A DNA stretch of 64,000 nucleotides. Origin: Palsa-1439 sp050015495 (GTDB taxonomy: Bacteria > Verrucomicrobiota > Verrucomicrobiia > Palsa-1439). Under the pieces are notes generated by a model. That model ran no database searches and had not been told where the DNA came from. It worked only from the letters and a program-made list of their open reading frames with translations. The stretch lies in NCBI GenBank assembly GCA_050015495.1, contig JBEKBH010000015.1:1-64000 (forward strand), written 5' to 3'. The translations under genes and the position numbers were made by a program. Below, piece by piece: positions 35,703-43,011 of the stretch; the stretch's first letter is position 1; every line of letters starts with the position of its first letter.

Positions 35703-36349
35703 TGTCCACAGCCCGACTTGCCCGGTGCCGGTTGTATGGGTTTATCGACACGATGTACATCGGGGGCCGCGACCCCGGCGAGCTCGCGCGCGATTTGGTT
35801 GCGGGCGGCGTGGATATTTTGCAGGTGCGCGCGAAGGAACGCACGCATGCTGAGCGGGTCGAGATCGGACTCCAGGTGGTTTCCGCGACATTCCCCTACC
35901 AGGTGCCCGTGATTATCAATGACGATATCGAGGCCGCATTCGAATCGGGCGCGGACGGCGTGCATCTCGGCCAGGAGGATTGGGCGGCGATCCCGCGCGA
36001 ACAGCGCGCCAGTCGCCTCGCCAATATGCGCGTGGTCGGCATCAGCACCCACTCCATCGAAGAGGCCCTGACGGCGGAACGTGACGGCGCCAGCTATATC
36101 GGGGTCGGCCCGGTTTTCCCGACGGCCACCAAACCCGCAGCCCGATCCGTCGGGACCGACTTGGTGCAGCAGGTGGCGGCCCGGGTCAAGGTCCCGTTCT
36201 TTGCCATCGGCGGGATCACGCTGGACAACATTGGCCAGGTTCTGGAGGCCGGGGCGACGCGCGTGGCGGTTGTTTCGGCGATCCTCAGGGCAGCGGATGT
36301 TACGGAAGCGTCCGCGGAATTCAAGAAACGTCTGGAGAGCGGGAAATGA
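35702..36349 (+). CDS. thiE: Thiamine-phosphate synthase-like protein
   Basis: 215 residues, TIM barrel. Motifs: LQVRAKERTHAERVEI, VIINDDIEAAFESGADGVHLGQED, VGISTHSIEEA, YIGVGPVFPTATKP and FFAIGGITLDNIGQVLEAGA, all ThiE/TenI signatures. ThiE joins HMP-PP and thiazole phosphate into thiamine monophosphate. No other thiamine genes are adjacent, so a TenI-like role is possible. Start ATG overlaps the upstream stop. Confidence 0.85.
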   Translation: MSTARLARCRLYGFIDTMYIGGRDPGELARDLVAGGVDILQVRAKERTHAERVEIGLQVVSATFPYQVPVIINDDIEAAFESGADGVHLGQEDWAAIPREQRASRLANMRVVGISTHSIEEALTAERDGASYIGVGPVFPTATKPAARSVGTDLVQQVAARVKVPFFAIGGITLDNIGQVLEAGATRVAVVSAILRAADVTEASAEFKKRLESGK

Positions 36350-37254
36350 GCCTTCTCATCACCGGTTCGGTGGCGCTGGACAGCGTGAAGACGCCGATCG
36401 AGGAACATCACGATTTGCTGGGCGGTTCGGCGAGCTACGCCTCGGTCGCCGCGAGCTTTTTTGCGCCGGTCAACATGGTCGCCATCGTCGGCACCGACTT
36501 TCCGAAAAAGTATATCGAGTTGTACCGCGCCCACGGGATCAATCTCGACGGGTTGCAGGTGGCGGATGGCCGGACGTTTCGGTGGAGCGGCGAATACGAA
36601 TGGGACCTCAACAAGCGGCGGACCTTGTCGGTCTGCTTGAATGTGTTCGAAACGTTCCAGCCAACACTACCCGACGCGTACAAGGGGACGCCCTACGTGT
36701 TCCTCGCCAACATCTCGCCGCAACTCCAGATGCACGTGCTCGCGCAGGTCGCCGGGCCGAAGTTCGTCGTGGCCGATACGATGGATCTGTGGATCGAGAC
36801 GCAACGCGACGCGCTCGTCGAGTTATTGCGCCACATCGATTGTCTCGTGCTCAATGAAGGCGAGGCGCGCGAGTTTACGAAACAGACCAACCTCATCAAA
36901 GCCGGGCGGCTCATCCTGAAACAGGGCCCGAGATTCGTGGTCATCAAGAAGGGCGAACACGGTTGCCTGCTGTTCGGGAACGACCTGTTCTTCAGCGCGC
37001 CCGCTTATCCGCTCGAGGACATCCACGATCCCACCGGCGCGGGCGACTGTTTTGCCGGCGCGTTTACGGGGTATCTCGCGCGCACCAACCGCATCGACCA
37101 CAATTCGCTGCGCAACGCCGTCATTTACGGCAGCGTGATCGCCTCGTATTGCGTCGAGGATTTCAGTCTCACCCGGCTCCAGTCACTCACCCAACCGGAA
37201 ATCAAAGAGCGCTACGATCTGTTCAAGGTAATGAGCCATTTCGACATGGCGTGA
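36346..37254 (+). CDS. PfkB-family carbohydrate/nucleoside kinase
   Basis: 302 residues with the ribokinase fold: LLGGSASYASVAASFFAPVNMVAIVGTDFP near the N terminus and the signature DPTGAGDCFAGAF with catalytic Asp near the C terminus. Substrate is unclear; the N-terminal LLITGSVALDSVKTP and the WSGEYEWDLNKRRTL segment suit the adenosine-kinase-like or sugar branch. ATG overlaps the thiE stop (ATGA), so pfk-thiE-pfkB form one operon. Confidence 0.87.
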   Translation: MSLLITGSVALDSVKTPIEEHHDLLGGSASYASVAASFFAPVNMVAIVGTDFPKKYIELYRAHGINLDGLQVADGRTFRWSGEYEWDLNKRRTLSVCLNVFETFQPTLPDAYKGTPYVFLANISPQLQMHVLAQVAGPKFVVADTMDLWIETQRDALVELLRHIDCLVLNEGEAREFTKQTNLIKAGRLILKQGPRFVVIKKGEHGCLLFGNDLFFSAPAYPLEDIHDPTGAGDCFAGAFTGYLARTNRIDHNSLRNAVIYGSVIASYCVEDFSLTRLQSLTQPEIKERYDLFKVMSHFDMA

Positions 37255-37532
37255 TCGCGTTCCCGCGAGAGGGGGGCGGCGATGGCGGGCTTGGATGGAA
37301 CGCGCCGGACACGACCAAAACAGCCGTAAATGCCTGCCTTGCAAGCCACGACTTACAAGGGGCCGGTCGATGGGTGCGTAATTCGTGATCTTGGCCGGAT
37401 TCTACTTGCCGAGAACGGAGCGGTGTGATATCTATAGCGCATTGGTGGCGATGTAGAGTCTCGGTTTGGGTCACACACCCTGTGCCGATTCACGGCGAGT
37501 AAAATAAGCGGAAAAATCGCTAGGGGTGTATC

Positions 37533-38255
37533 GTGGAGACATTTGCTTTTCAAGGGCGGGGTGGCTACCGGGGAGTTTCTCATCTTGGTTCAGGGCGATA
37601 TCTTCTAATCATTTGCGCGGCGGTCGCGCTTGCCGTCGCCTACGGCCCTGTCACCCGGGCGCAAACGTTTGGGCCGTCCTACAGTTTGACAAGCCTGACG
37701 AATGGCGGGACCATTCTGGTTGGCGACAAGCTCTTTTCTAATTTCTTCACCGCTGGCGATCCGTTCGCCAATAATATCACCGTGACGGCACTTATATCGG
37801 ACGGCAACTTTGGCCTTCAGTTCGGCGGTGGATTTGCGGCCAATAACAATGAGATGGATTTTCGGATTGGTTATATGGTCAACGTAACGAACTCGAACAA
37901 TCTGATTTCCGGGGCGGATCTGTCCTTCAATGGAGTGACGCTGGGCAGTGGTTCAGCTCTGGCCGAAGTCACTGAGGATGTGGACACCAACATGGACGTC
38001 AATGTCCCCTACGGACAGATGTCCGTCTTCGTCACCCCAGCATCGCAAGTGTTGTCAACGAATATGCCGATTAACCCGCCTCAGGCATATCTGAATCTCG
38101 AGAAAGACGTGCTCGTTGACTCGTTTACCATAACGGCTTTTTCGACCATTTCGACGATCAATCAGGACTACATGCAGATCCCCGAGCCGAGCACGATCGC
38201 TTTGGCGGCCGCAGGACTCACCGGGCTTCTTCTACTCCGCCGCCGCGAGCATTGA
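37533..38255 (+). CDS. PEP-CTERM sorting-domain protein
   Basis: 240 residues from a GTG with AGGGG 6 nt upstream. A long N-region (METFAFQGRGGYRGVSHLGSGR) precedes the signal helix (YLLIICAAVALAVAY), then a beta-rich domain (GPSYSLTSLTNGGTILVGDKLF...) and a canonical tail: IPEPSTIALAAAGLTGLLLLRRREH. It should be cleaved by an exosortase and released to the surface. The gene stands alone; 37255-37532 upstream holds no recognisable gene or motif. Confidence 0.9.
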   Translation: METFAFQGRGGYRGVSHLGSGRYLLIICAAVALAVAYGPVTRAQTFGPSYSLTSLTNGGTILVGDKLFSNFFTAGDPFANNITVTALISDGNFGLQFGGGFAANNNEMDFRIGYMVNVTNSNNLISGADLSFNGVTLGSGSALAEVTEDVDTNMDVNVPYGQMSVFVTPASQVLSTNMPINPPQAYLNLEKDVLVDSFTITAFSTISTINQDYMQIPEPSTIALAAAGLTGLLLLRRREH

Positions 38256-38336
38256 CACGACCATTTGGGTCAATAGTCGTCGGTCCCGGAGCAATTCAAC
38301 CTCCAGGCGGTCTGCTTCCGTCGAATCAATCGACGT

Positions 38337-38564
38337 TCAGAAGCCGGCGCGCTCAATTTCGCTTTCGCCGAAGAGGATGTCTTTGGCCTGATCGTATTCG
38401 CCTTCGGGGATGACGACGCGGGTGTCGCGGGCGAGGTCGTCGAGGTTCGGCGTGGCGGCCTTCTCTTCCATGGCGGGATGGAGCCCCCACTTCTCCAGGA
38501 TCAGCACGACCATCTCGGACTTGATCGCCTGGCCCTCAAAGATGGTCTTCAGGCTCATCGCCAT
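38337..38564 (-). CDS. DUF2007-like small protein
   Basis: 75 residues: MSLKTIFEGQAIKSEMVVLILEKWGLHPAMEEKAA...RVVIPEGEYDQAKDIL, the beta-alpha-beta layout of DUF2007 domains (compare 17701-18231), with no membrane part. It overlaps the end of the DUF2017 gene by 29 nt on the same strand, so it is coexpressed with the clpS cluster. ATG 38558 is an alternative start. Confidence 0.65.
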   Translation of the reverse strand: MAMSLKTIFEGQAIKSEMVVLILEKWGLHPAMEEKAATPNLDDLARDTRVVIPEGEYDQAKDILFGESEIERAGF

Positions 38565-39054
38565 CGTCCAGTTCCACGAACAGGTGCAGGAGGTAGCCCA
38601 GCAGGTGAATGCGCAATGCCGCCATGTGCTTAGCGCTTTGCGGGTCGAAATCCGTTCGATTCATGTCCACTTCGTCGATCTTGTGAACTTCCCCGAGGAT
38701 CAACCGCGCTTGGTTGAGGGCGTTCATCCACGCCGCCACGTGCTCGACGGGAAACGCCACCTGCCAGGCATCGCCGTTTTTCTTGTCCGCCGTCAACGCG
38801 GTCAGGTCCCGCGCCACGGTTTCACCGGCGGAGACGAACAAATGGCGCAGTTCCGGCCGGGTCATTTGATGCCATTCCCGGTTGATCTTGTCGTTGCCGT
38901 TGGTCGGATTGGGGTAGAGCCGGGCGCGCGCGTCGGGCGAATCACGGAGTTCGAGGATTTCGGGCAGCTCGCGCAGCATGGCCACCAGGACGGATGGGAT
39001 GCCGCTGATCAGGATCCGCTTTTCATCGAGCGGTTGGACGGTCAGGTCGATCAC
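38536..39054 (-). CDS. DUF2017-like protein, ClpS neighbour
   Basis: 172 residues starting GTG 39054, which overlaps the clpS stop. Features: ILISGIPSVLVAMLRELPEILE near the N terminus, ARARLYPNPTNGNDKINREWHQMTRPEL, and ALNQARLILGEVHKI. DUF2017 genes sit next to clpS in Actinobacteria too, and the function is unknown; conserved linkage suggests a role with the N-end-rule/ClpAP degradation pathway. Confidence 0.7.
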   Translation of the reverse strand: MIDLTVQPLDEKRILISGIPSVLVAMLRELPEILELRDSPDARARLYPNPTNGNDKINREWHQMTRPELRHLFVSAGETVARDLTALTADKKNGDAWQVAFPVEHVAAWMNALNQARLILGEVHKIDEVDMNRTDFDPQSAKHMAALRIHLLGYLLHLFVELDDGDEPEDHL

Positions 39055-39359
39055 GCCGCTGATTTTTCCATGGTGGCCAGCAATTGATAGCTGTGAAGTT
39101 GGTGGACGTAATGCTCGGCCCGTTCGCGGCCGCCCGACCACACCAGCGACCGGCCCTGGTTGTGCACTTCCATCATCAACGTTTCCGCCCGGGGCCGCGG
39201 ATATCCGAACACCCGCATGAACACCATCGTCACGTAGCTCATCAGGTTGATCGGGTCGTTGTGGACGATCACGTTCCACGGTGAGGACAGTTCGTCTTTC
39301 GCCTCGGTCTCCCCGATGATGATGACGCCCGGTTGCCCCGTTTCGGTCGGTGGTGCCAT
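39051..39359 (-). CDS. clpS: ATP-dependent Clp protease adaptor ClpS
   Basis: 102 residues: an acidic, flexible N-terminal tail then the ClpS core WNVIVHNDPINLMSYVTMVFMRVFGY with the HND motif that binds N-degron residues, and GRERAEHYVHQLHSYQL. ClpS delivers N-end-rule substrates to ClpA/ClpC. ATG 39359 leaves the family-typical tail length. First gene of a three-gene overlapping operon (clpS-DUF2017-DUF2007); the tRNA-Gly is divergent. Confidence 0.93.
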   Translation of the reverse strand: MAPPTETGQPGVIIIGETEAKDELSSPWNVIVHNDPINLMSYVTMVFMRVFGYPRPRAETLMMEVHNQGRSLVWSGGRERAEHYVHQLHSYQLLATMEKSAA

Positions 39360-39444
39360 ACGTCCGTACCATACCAAACCCGGGCGGGTTTACCAACTTT
39401 GGCTTGATTTGGACGGCGAAACGGCGAGAATGAAGCAGTCTCGT

Positions 39445-39518
39445 GCGGGCGTAGCATAGTGGTAATGCACCGGCTTCCCAAGCCGGCGAGGTGGGTTCGA
39501 TTCCCATCGCCCGCTCCA
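39445..39518 (+). tRNA. tRNA-Gly (anticodon CCC) with encoded CCA
   Basis: Acceptor stem GCGGGCG / CGCCCGC (39445-39451 and 39508-39514), anticodon stem CCGGC / GCCGG with loop TTCCCAA (anticodon CCC, decoding GGG), T-arm GTGGGTTCGATTCCCAT, discriminator T and CCA at 39516-39518. It borders the small-gene island to its right. Confidence 0.96.
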
Positions 39519-39826
39519 AATCCTCCTTGCTCTGCAATCAGGACTGGCGGTTTGTAAGGGGTAAGAGGATGGGGGGCAGGTAGGCTGGAACAGCCAGAAG
39601 AAGGCTTTGACCTTCAACGCCCCATGGTCAAATCTGCTGAACCGTAGATGTTGGATTTCGATAATCAACGGCGTCATCCTGTCGTCATTCCAGTTTGTGC
39701 ACGCCATATTGTCAGTGCTTTGAGCATGTTGACTCTTTTGAGAACTCCTTCTGAACCAGCGGGTTGAGGCGGATTTTCACAGAGCGGCATGATTGTTGCA
39801 GGGCTTCTTCTTTGGAGAATGAATGT

Positions 39827-40033
39827 ATGACCAGCGACACAATCAGACGTCAAAGATGTTTTCCAGATTCGGAAGGATGTCGGACCAGGTACTTGGGGCA
39901 ATCTCTCGGTTTGCCCCAGCAATGCCCTGAGGAGCCACACTGGGCAAGCATGTTGGTCGTTCCATTGGTCATTTCGGCTGATGCCCTGACCGTCGTTCTC
40001 CTGCTGCTGGCGATAGTTCATTGGCTTAAATGA
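39827..40033 (+). CDS. Small tail-anchored membrane protein, unknown
   Basis: 68 residues from ATG 39827, with GGAG 9 nt upstream. The N-terminal 40 residues are polar with three Cys (MTSDTIRRQRCFPDSEGCRTR...QQCPEEPHW); the C-terminal 28 form one membrane helix (MLVVPLVISADALTVVLLLLAIVHWLK). No family recognised. The stretch 39519-39826 holds nothing I can name. Confidence 0.4.
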   Translation: MTSDTIRRQRCFPDSEGCRTRYLGQSLGLPQQCPEEPHWASMLVVPLVISADALTVVLLLLAIVHWLK

Positions 40034-40217
40034 CGCAAGTTTTTGGCGACGGCCCCACTGCCATTATTTGAGGTGGGTGAGTGCCGGGGGGATGGTCTTT
40101 CGGGGGCGAGGATGGGGGAGAGATCAGGCGGCGAGAACTGGCAGGAGAAACGAAAAGGAGAGCCGAGTTTCCGAATGACACCGGTCAATTCTGGCAACTT
40201 GCACATTGCCCCCGACC

Positions 40218-40274
40218 CTCCGCTGCACCGTAAGCCCAATCGCAGGAATAGCAACCGATAGTTTCGTGGGGCGG
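40218..40274 (+). repeat. ~60-nt island repeat, copy 1
   Basis: Core GGAATAGCAACCGAT at 40245-40259. Upstream CTCCGCTGCACCGTAAGCCC aligns with the CTCTCCACGGCATCGTAAAC of copy 2; downstream AGTTTCGTGGGGCGG aligns with copy 3. Confidence 0.8.
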
Positions 40275-40340
40275 TTTCAAGGGGAAGTGGCAACGGGATG
40301 CGGGCGGGTGGATACGGCGCGGGCGTACACCGATCTGCGA

Positions 40341-40580
40341 TTAGCGGTTCACTTTGGCGGAACGCGCTGCCTGCTGCCTCTGAGCAATCTTGATGCTGGC
40401 TGTCCTCATCATCGCTTCCAATCCCGCAATCTCCCTCGCGGCCTCACGTTTGTCAGTTCCCTGGGGCAACTGGCTTATAGATCGTTTCAAGAGCGACAGA
40501 ATACGGCTCGAACGCCTGAGTCTCTTCATCGCATCAAGGGTCTTTTGCACGGGCAGACGGTAACGCACAAACTGCGGCAT
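40341..40580 (-). CDS. Small basic protein, hypothetical
   Basis: 79 residues, basic and helical (KTLDAMKRLRRSSRILSLL, then DKREAAREIAGLEAMMRTAS and KIAQRQQAARSAKVNR). There is no SD sequence and no family match. The composition is protein-like, but the gene call is tentative. Confidence 0.35.
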   Translation of the reverse strand: MPQFVRYRLPVQKTLDAMKRLRRSSRILSLLKRSISQLPQGTDKREAAREIAGLEAMMRTASIKIAQRQQAARSAKVNR

Positions 40581-40687
40581 TTCAATGGTTCGGATCGGGG
40601 AACTGGCCGCGGGATGCGGGCGGGGAGGCGGGGGCTGGATTCGGCACGACTTGCCACAGGGGGAATGCTAGTCGTTGCGTATCTCAA

Positions 40688-40882
40688 TCATTTCTTGCAC
40701 TTCTTGTATCTTAATGCAGCACCTACAATAGCACCCACGGCTGTTCCAATGGCAATACCCATTGCTACGTTGTGCATGGCGGCTCCCATTCCTGCTCCAA
40801 GGGCAACGCCCACGCCGATGCCCAAGCCCATTGGCTGTCCGGACGAACATTTTGCATCCTTCTTATTCGGTTCTGGTTCCAT
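40688..40882 (-). CDS. Small glycine-zipper membrane protein
   Basis: 64 residues: a polar head with one Cys (MEPEPNKKDAKCSSGQP), then about 40 residues of Gly/Ala/Ile/Met helices with GxxxG spacing (GLGIGVGVALGAGMGAAMHN, GIAIGTAVGAIVGAALR) and a KKCKK tail. This is a glycine-zipper pattern of small membrane-inserting proteins. No SD sequence. Could be an envelope protein or a toxin-like peptide; neither is established. Confidence 0.5.
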   Translation of the reverse strand: MEPEPNKKDAKCSSGQPMGLGIGVGVALGAGMGAAMHNVAMGIAIGTAVGAIVGAALRYKKCKK

Positions 40883-40936
40883 AAATTGACGATGCCCTTG
40901 ATGCTGCCTAATTGCTTCAACCTCACCCGCCCTTGA

Positions 40937-41000
40937 CTCTCCACGGCATCGTAAACCCGGCTACGGGAATAGCAACCGATTTTGGTGGTAGTATGGCGGC
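40937..41000 (+). repeat. ~60-nt island repeat, copy 2
   Basis: Begins CTCTCCACGGCATCGTAAAC, core GGAATAGCAACCGAT at 40966-40980, ends TGGTAGTATGGCGGC. Same orientation as copies 1 and 3. Confidence 0.8.
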
Positions 41001-41106
41001 GAGGAGGCAATGGCGGGACTACGGCGGTGGGAAGCGGTCGGGCGGCTGAGGCTTTTCCTGATTGCTTTTGGGCAGGAAAGTAGTATTCTCGGGAGCCGAG
41101 GTCAGT

Positions 41107-41364
41107 ATGCCCGACATCTTCTTCAAATGCGGGTCGTGCGGGAAACATCTTGTGGCTGATGACGCCGGAGCGGGGCAGACGATCAACTGCCCTGACTGTG
41201 ATGCTGTCCTGGCCGTTCCCGAGAACGTCTTCGTTCGGGAATGTCTGCTGTGCAAGACGAGCGTACAATTCTCTGATGACATGAAGGGCGAGATTATCTC
41301 CTGTCCTTTTTGCCAAAAGAGATTCTCTCTTTCCGGCGGAGAACCGGTCAATCTGGCCCGTTAG
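41107..41364 (+). CDS. Double zinc-ribbon protein
   Basis: 85 residues from ATG 41107. Two four-cysteine modules: FKCGSCGKHLVADDAGAGQT...CPDCDAVLAVPE and ECLLCKTSVQFSDDM...CPFCQKRFSL. Such ribbons are widespread in small Verrucomicrobiota and Planctomycetota proteins and usually serve as structural or interaction modules. No catalytic feature; no clear SD sequence. Confidence 0.65.
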   Translation: MPDIFFKCGSCGKHLVADDAGAGQTINCPDCDAVLAVPENVFVRECLLCKTSVQFSDDMKGEIISCPFCQKRFSLSGGEPVNLAR

Positions 41365-41433
41365 GCTGCTCCGCCAGCTTGTTTGCGGCGATGCCCCGAT
41401 GAACTCTGTCGATGTTGCTTGCCCTGCCGTTTG

Positions 41434-41822
41434 ATGGCGGCAGAGTATGAGCCACAGTTGAACTCTGCATCCCTCGAAATCAAGTCGATGTTGGCAAGGG
41501 CGGCGGGACTTGTTAGGCAGCAAACCTCGTCACAACTCAATGTCCTCCAAACAATGAAAGCAACGTCGGGACGGCTGCACACAGCCACACGAACGCAAGT
41601 AAGCAAAATGCTGGTGTCAGTGAACGGCTGCGACTGCGGAAAGAGTCTGGATGAAAACAAAAACTGGTGGTGAACAAGATGGCCGCGCTGACTGAAAGCA
41701 CTGGAAGGCTGCAAGACGACGTGACGCAGAGAAAGAAAACCAACATGACTGCCGAGAGAACATACAGCTTTGCTGACTCTATCTTTGGGGCTTCGGTTGC
41801 CCTCATGACGTCCCAAACCTGA
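41434..41822 (+). pseudogene. Frameshifted coiled-coil protein gene
   Basis: Frame 1 (41434-41673) reads MAAEYEPQLNSASLEIKSML...LNVLQTMKATSGRLHTATRTQ and ends in a TGA; the -1 frame continues with LVVNKMAALTESTGRLQDDVTQ...RTYSFADSIFGASVALMTSQT to 41822. Both halves carry the same heptad-like pattern (xATSGRLHT / TESTGRLQD). A single -1 shift in the A-rich run at 41653-41666 would restore about 128 residues. The hydrophobic frame on the opposite strand (41537-41806) is most likely a shadow. Confidence 0.45.
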
Positions 41823-41881
41823 ACCCGCCACGCCCGAAAATCAAGGCAAGACGGCGGGGGGCAATGGCGGCGACAGCCGGG

Positions 41882-42070
41882 TCAACGGTTGGGGCGTTGT
41901 CCTAATTCCAGAATTTGGTCTTCTTGCTCTCCGTGCTGGTGTGCAGGCGACTTAGATTTCAGTAGTTGCACTATTGCCCCCGTGTTCTTTGCTATGTACA
42001 GGGCGGCGATAGCGATTATGCCCTGCACCATTAAAAACAGGGCTCCCGCGGTGAGAATAATCAAATCCAT
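41882..42070 (-). CDS. Small single-helix membrane protein
   Basis: 62 residues with a strong GGAAGG box 9 nt before the ATG. One N-terminal membrane helix (LIILTAGALFLMVQGIIAIAALYIA) and a polar tail (KNTGAIVQLLKSKSPAHQHGEQEDQILEL). It resembles small phage- or envelope-associated membrane proteins but no family is recognised. Confidence 0.55.
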   Translation of the reverse strand: MDLIILTAGALFLMVQGIIAIAALYIAKNTGAIVQLLKSKSPAHQHGEQEDQILELGQRPNR

Positions 42071-42287
42071 GAATGCAGACCTTCCTTTCGCTTCGAGCGA
42101 CTTTTCATTCCTATTTTATGTCTCGCCATCAGGAATGCAACAGCCTGCAGAATCGGCAGGACAATTGCAGCTGGATGGCGGCAGAAAGGAGAGTCGAGGC
42201 TCTTCTCTCGTTTTTGAACCCACGAGCCGCTCCCAAGGGTGGGTATTTCTCCCTGAAACAATCTTGCTTGACGAGAGGGTCGCTCAA

Positions 42288-42352
42288 CTCTCCACGGCAA
42301 TGTAGGTCTGATCGCAGGAATAGCAACCGATAGTTTTGCGGCGTATGGCGGC
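42288..42352 (+). repeat. ~60-nt island repeat, copy 3
   Basis: Begins CTCTCCACGGCAATGTAGGT, core GGAATAGCAACCGAT at 42317-42331, ends GCGGCGTATGGCGGC. It shares its left part with copy 2 and TCGCAGGAATAGCAACCGAT with copy 1. Confidence 0.8.
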
Positions 42353-42393
42353 AACGGCGGCAGAACTGGCAGGGAACAGCGGCGGGCCAGCCG

Positions 42394-42642
42394 TTAATGC
42401 TTCGGTCTCTGGGATTGCCCATGACCCCAGCGTATCGCGCCATAATTGGCACTGTATTGCTTCGCGTTGAATGGACGACGTTTTGACCCCTTGCCTGCCT
42501 GTCTATTCTCCGCCTTGCCTGCTGGTTTGGTCTCCGTCCCATCAACTGGTTTGGTCTCGGCGCTAGCTGCCTGTTTGTTCTCCGCCTTGGCAACCGGTTT
42601 GATCTCTGTCTTGCCTGCGGGTTTGATCTCGGCGTCACTCAT
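42394..42642 (-). CDS. Lys/Ala/Glu-repeat small basic protein
   Basis: 82 residues, GGAGG box 6 nt before the ATG. The first 50 residues are degenerate repeats of the form (A/T)E(I/T/N)KPAGKA; the C-terminal 30 are non-repetitive and basic (KRRPFNAKQYSANYGAIRWGH). The repeat region resembles histone-H1-like or nucleic-acid-binding tails; the C terminus may be the functional part. Family unknown. Confidence 0.55.
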   Translation of the reverse strand: MSDAEIKPAGKTEIKPVAKAENKQAASAETKPVDGTETKPAGKAENRQAGKGSKRRPFNAKQYSANYGAIRWGHGQSQRPKH

Positions 42643-43011
42643 GGTCTGCCTCCGGGCTAATCTTAACCTACAATCGGCTGATTGTCCCGACCGGTGATTC
42701 GCTCCGCCTTGGCTTTCTCCGGGATACTCAGTTTCGGCCTCACTGCCCAACGCCGGGTCGGTCGGGCCGACTGCCTGTCGCACATCGATTCACCCGGACA
42801 ACTTCGATGCAGGGAGTGACGTGGCTACCCTTTTATCCCCTTCCAAGACGGGAGGACGGCCAAGAATCGGTGGTTTGATTCGGCTTGAACTGCCGCCGCA
42901 TCATGCATACAAACTGTGACCATCACCCCGTTTGGGGCCGGCTCCTCTGGCCCACGTGACTCTCTTTGTCGCCCGGGTTGCTGTGCCGGGTGAGGAACAG
43001 CGGGCGGAATC

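Noticed and set aside
39445..39518. tRNA-Gly as an att site of an integrated element
   Set aside because: No duplicate of the tRNA 3' end was found in the following 3.5 kb and no integrase gene is present.
39390..39707. 105-aa frame spanning the tRNA region
   Set aside because: It reads antisense through the tRNA gene and has no protein-like features.
41653..41666. Programmed -1 frameshift site
   Set aside because: The heptamer available (C AAA AAC) is not a classical bacterial slippery site and no downstream stem-loop is evident; a plain frameshift mutation is simpler.
41537..41806. 89-aa hydrophobic minus-strand membrane protein
   Set aside because: Its hydrophobicity is what the complement of a polar coiled-coil frame produces; the plus-strand frames show heptad repeats in both halves.
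40218..42352. Integron attC sites
   Set aside because: The three repeats lack the paired inverted core sites (RYYYAAC / GTTRRRY) and imperfect palindromy of attC, and no integron integrase is present.
40218..42352. CRISPR array
   Set aside because: Only three copies with spacings of 725 and 1351 bp and genes between; no cas genes.
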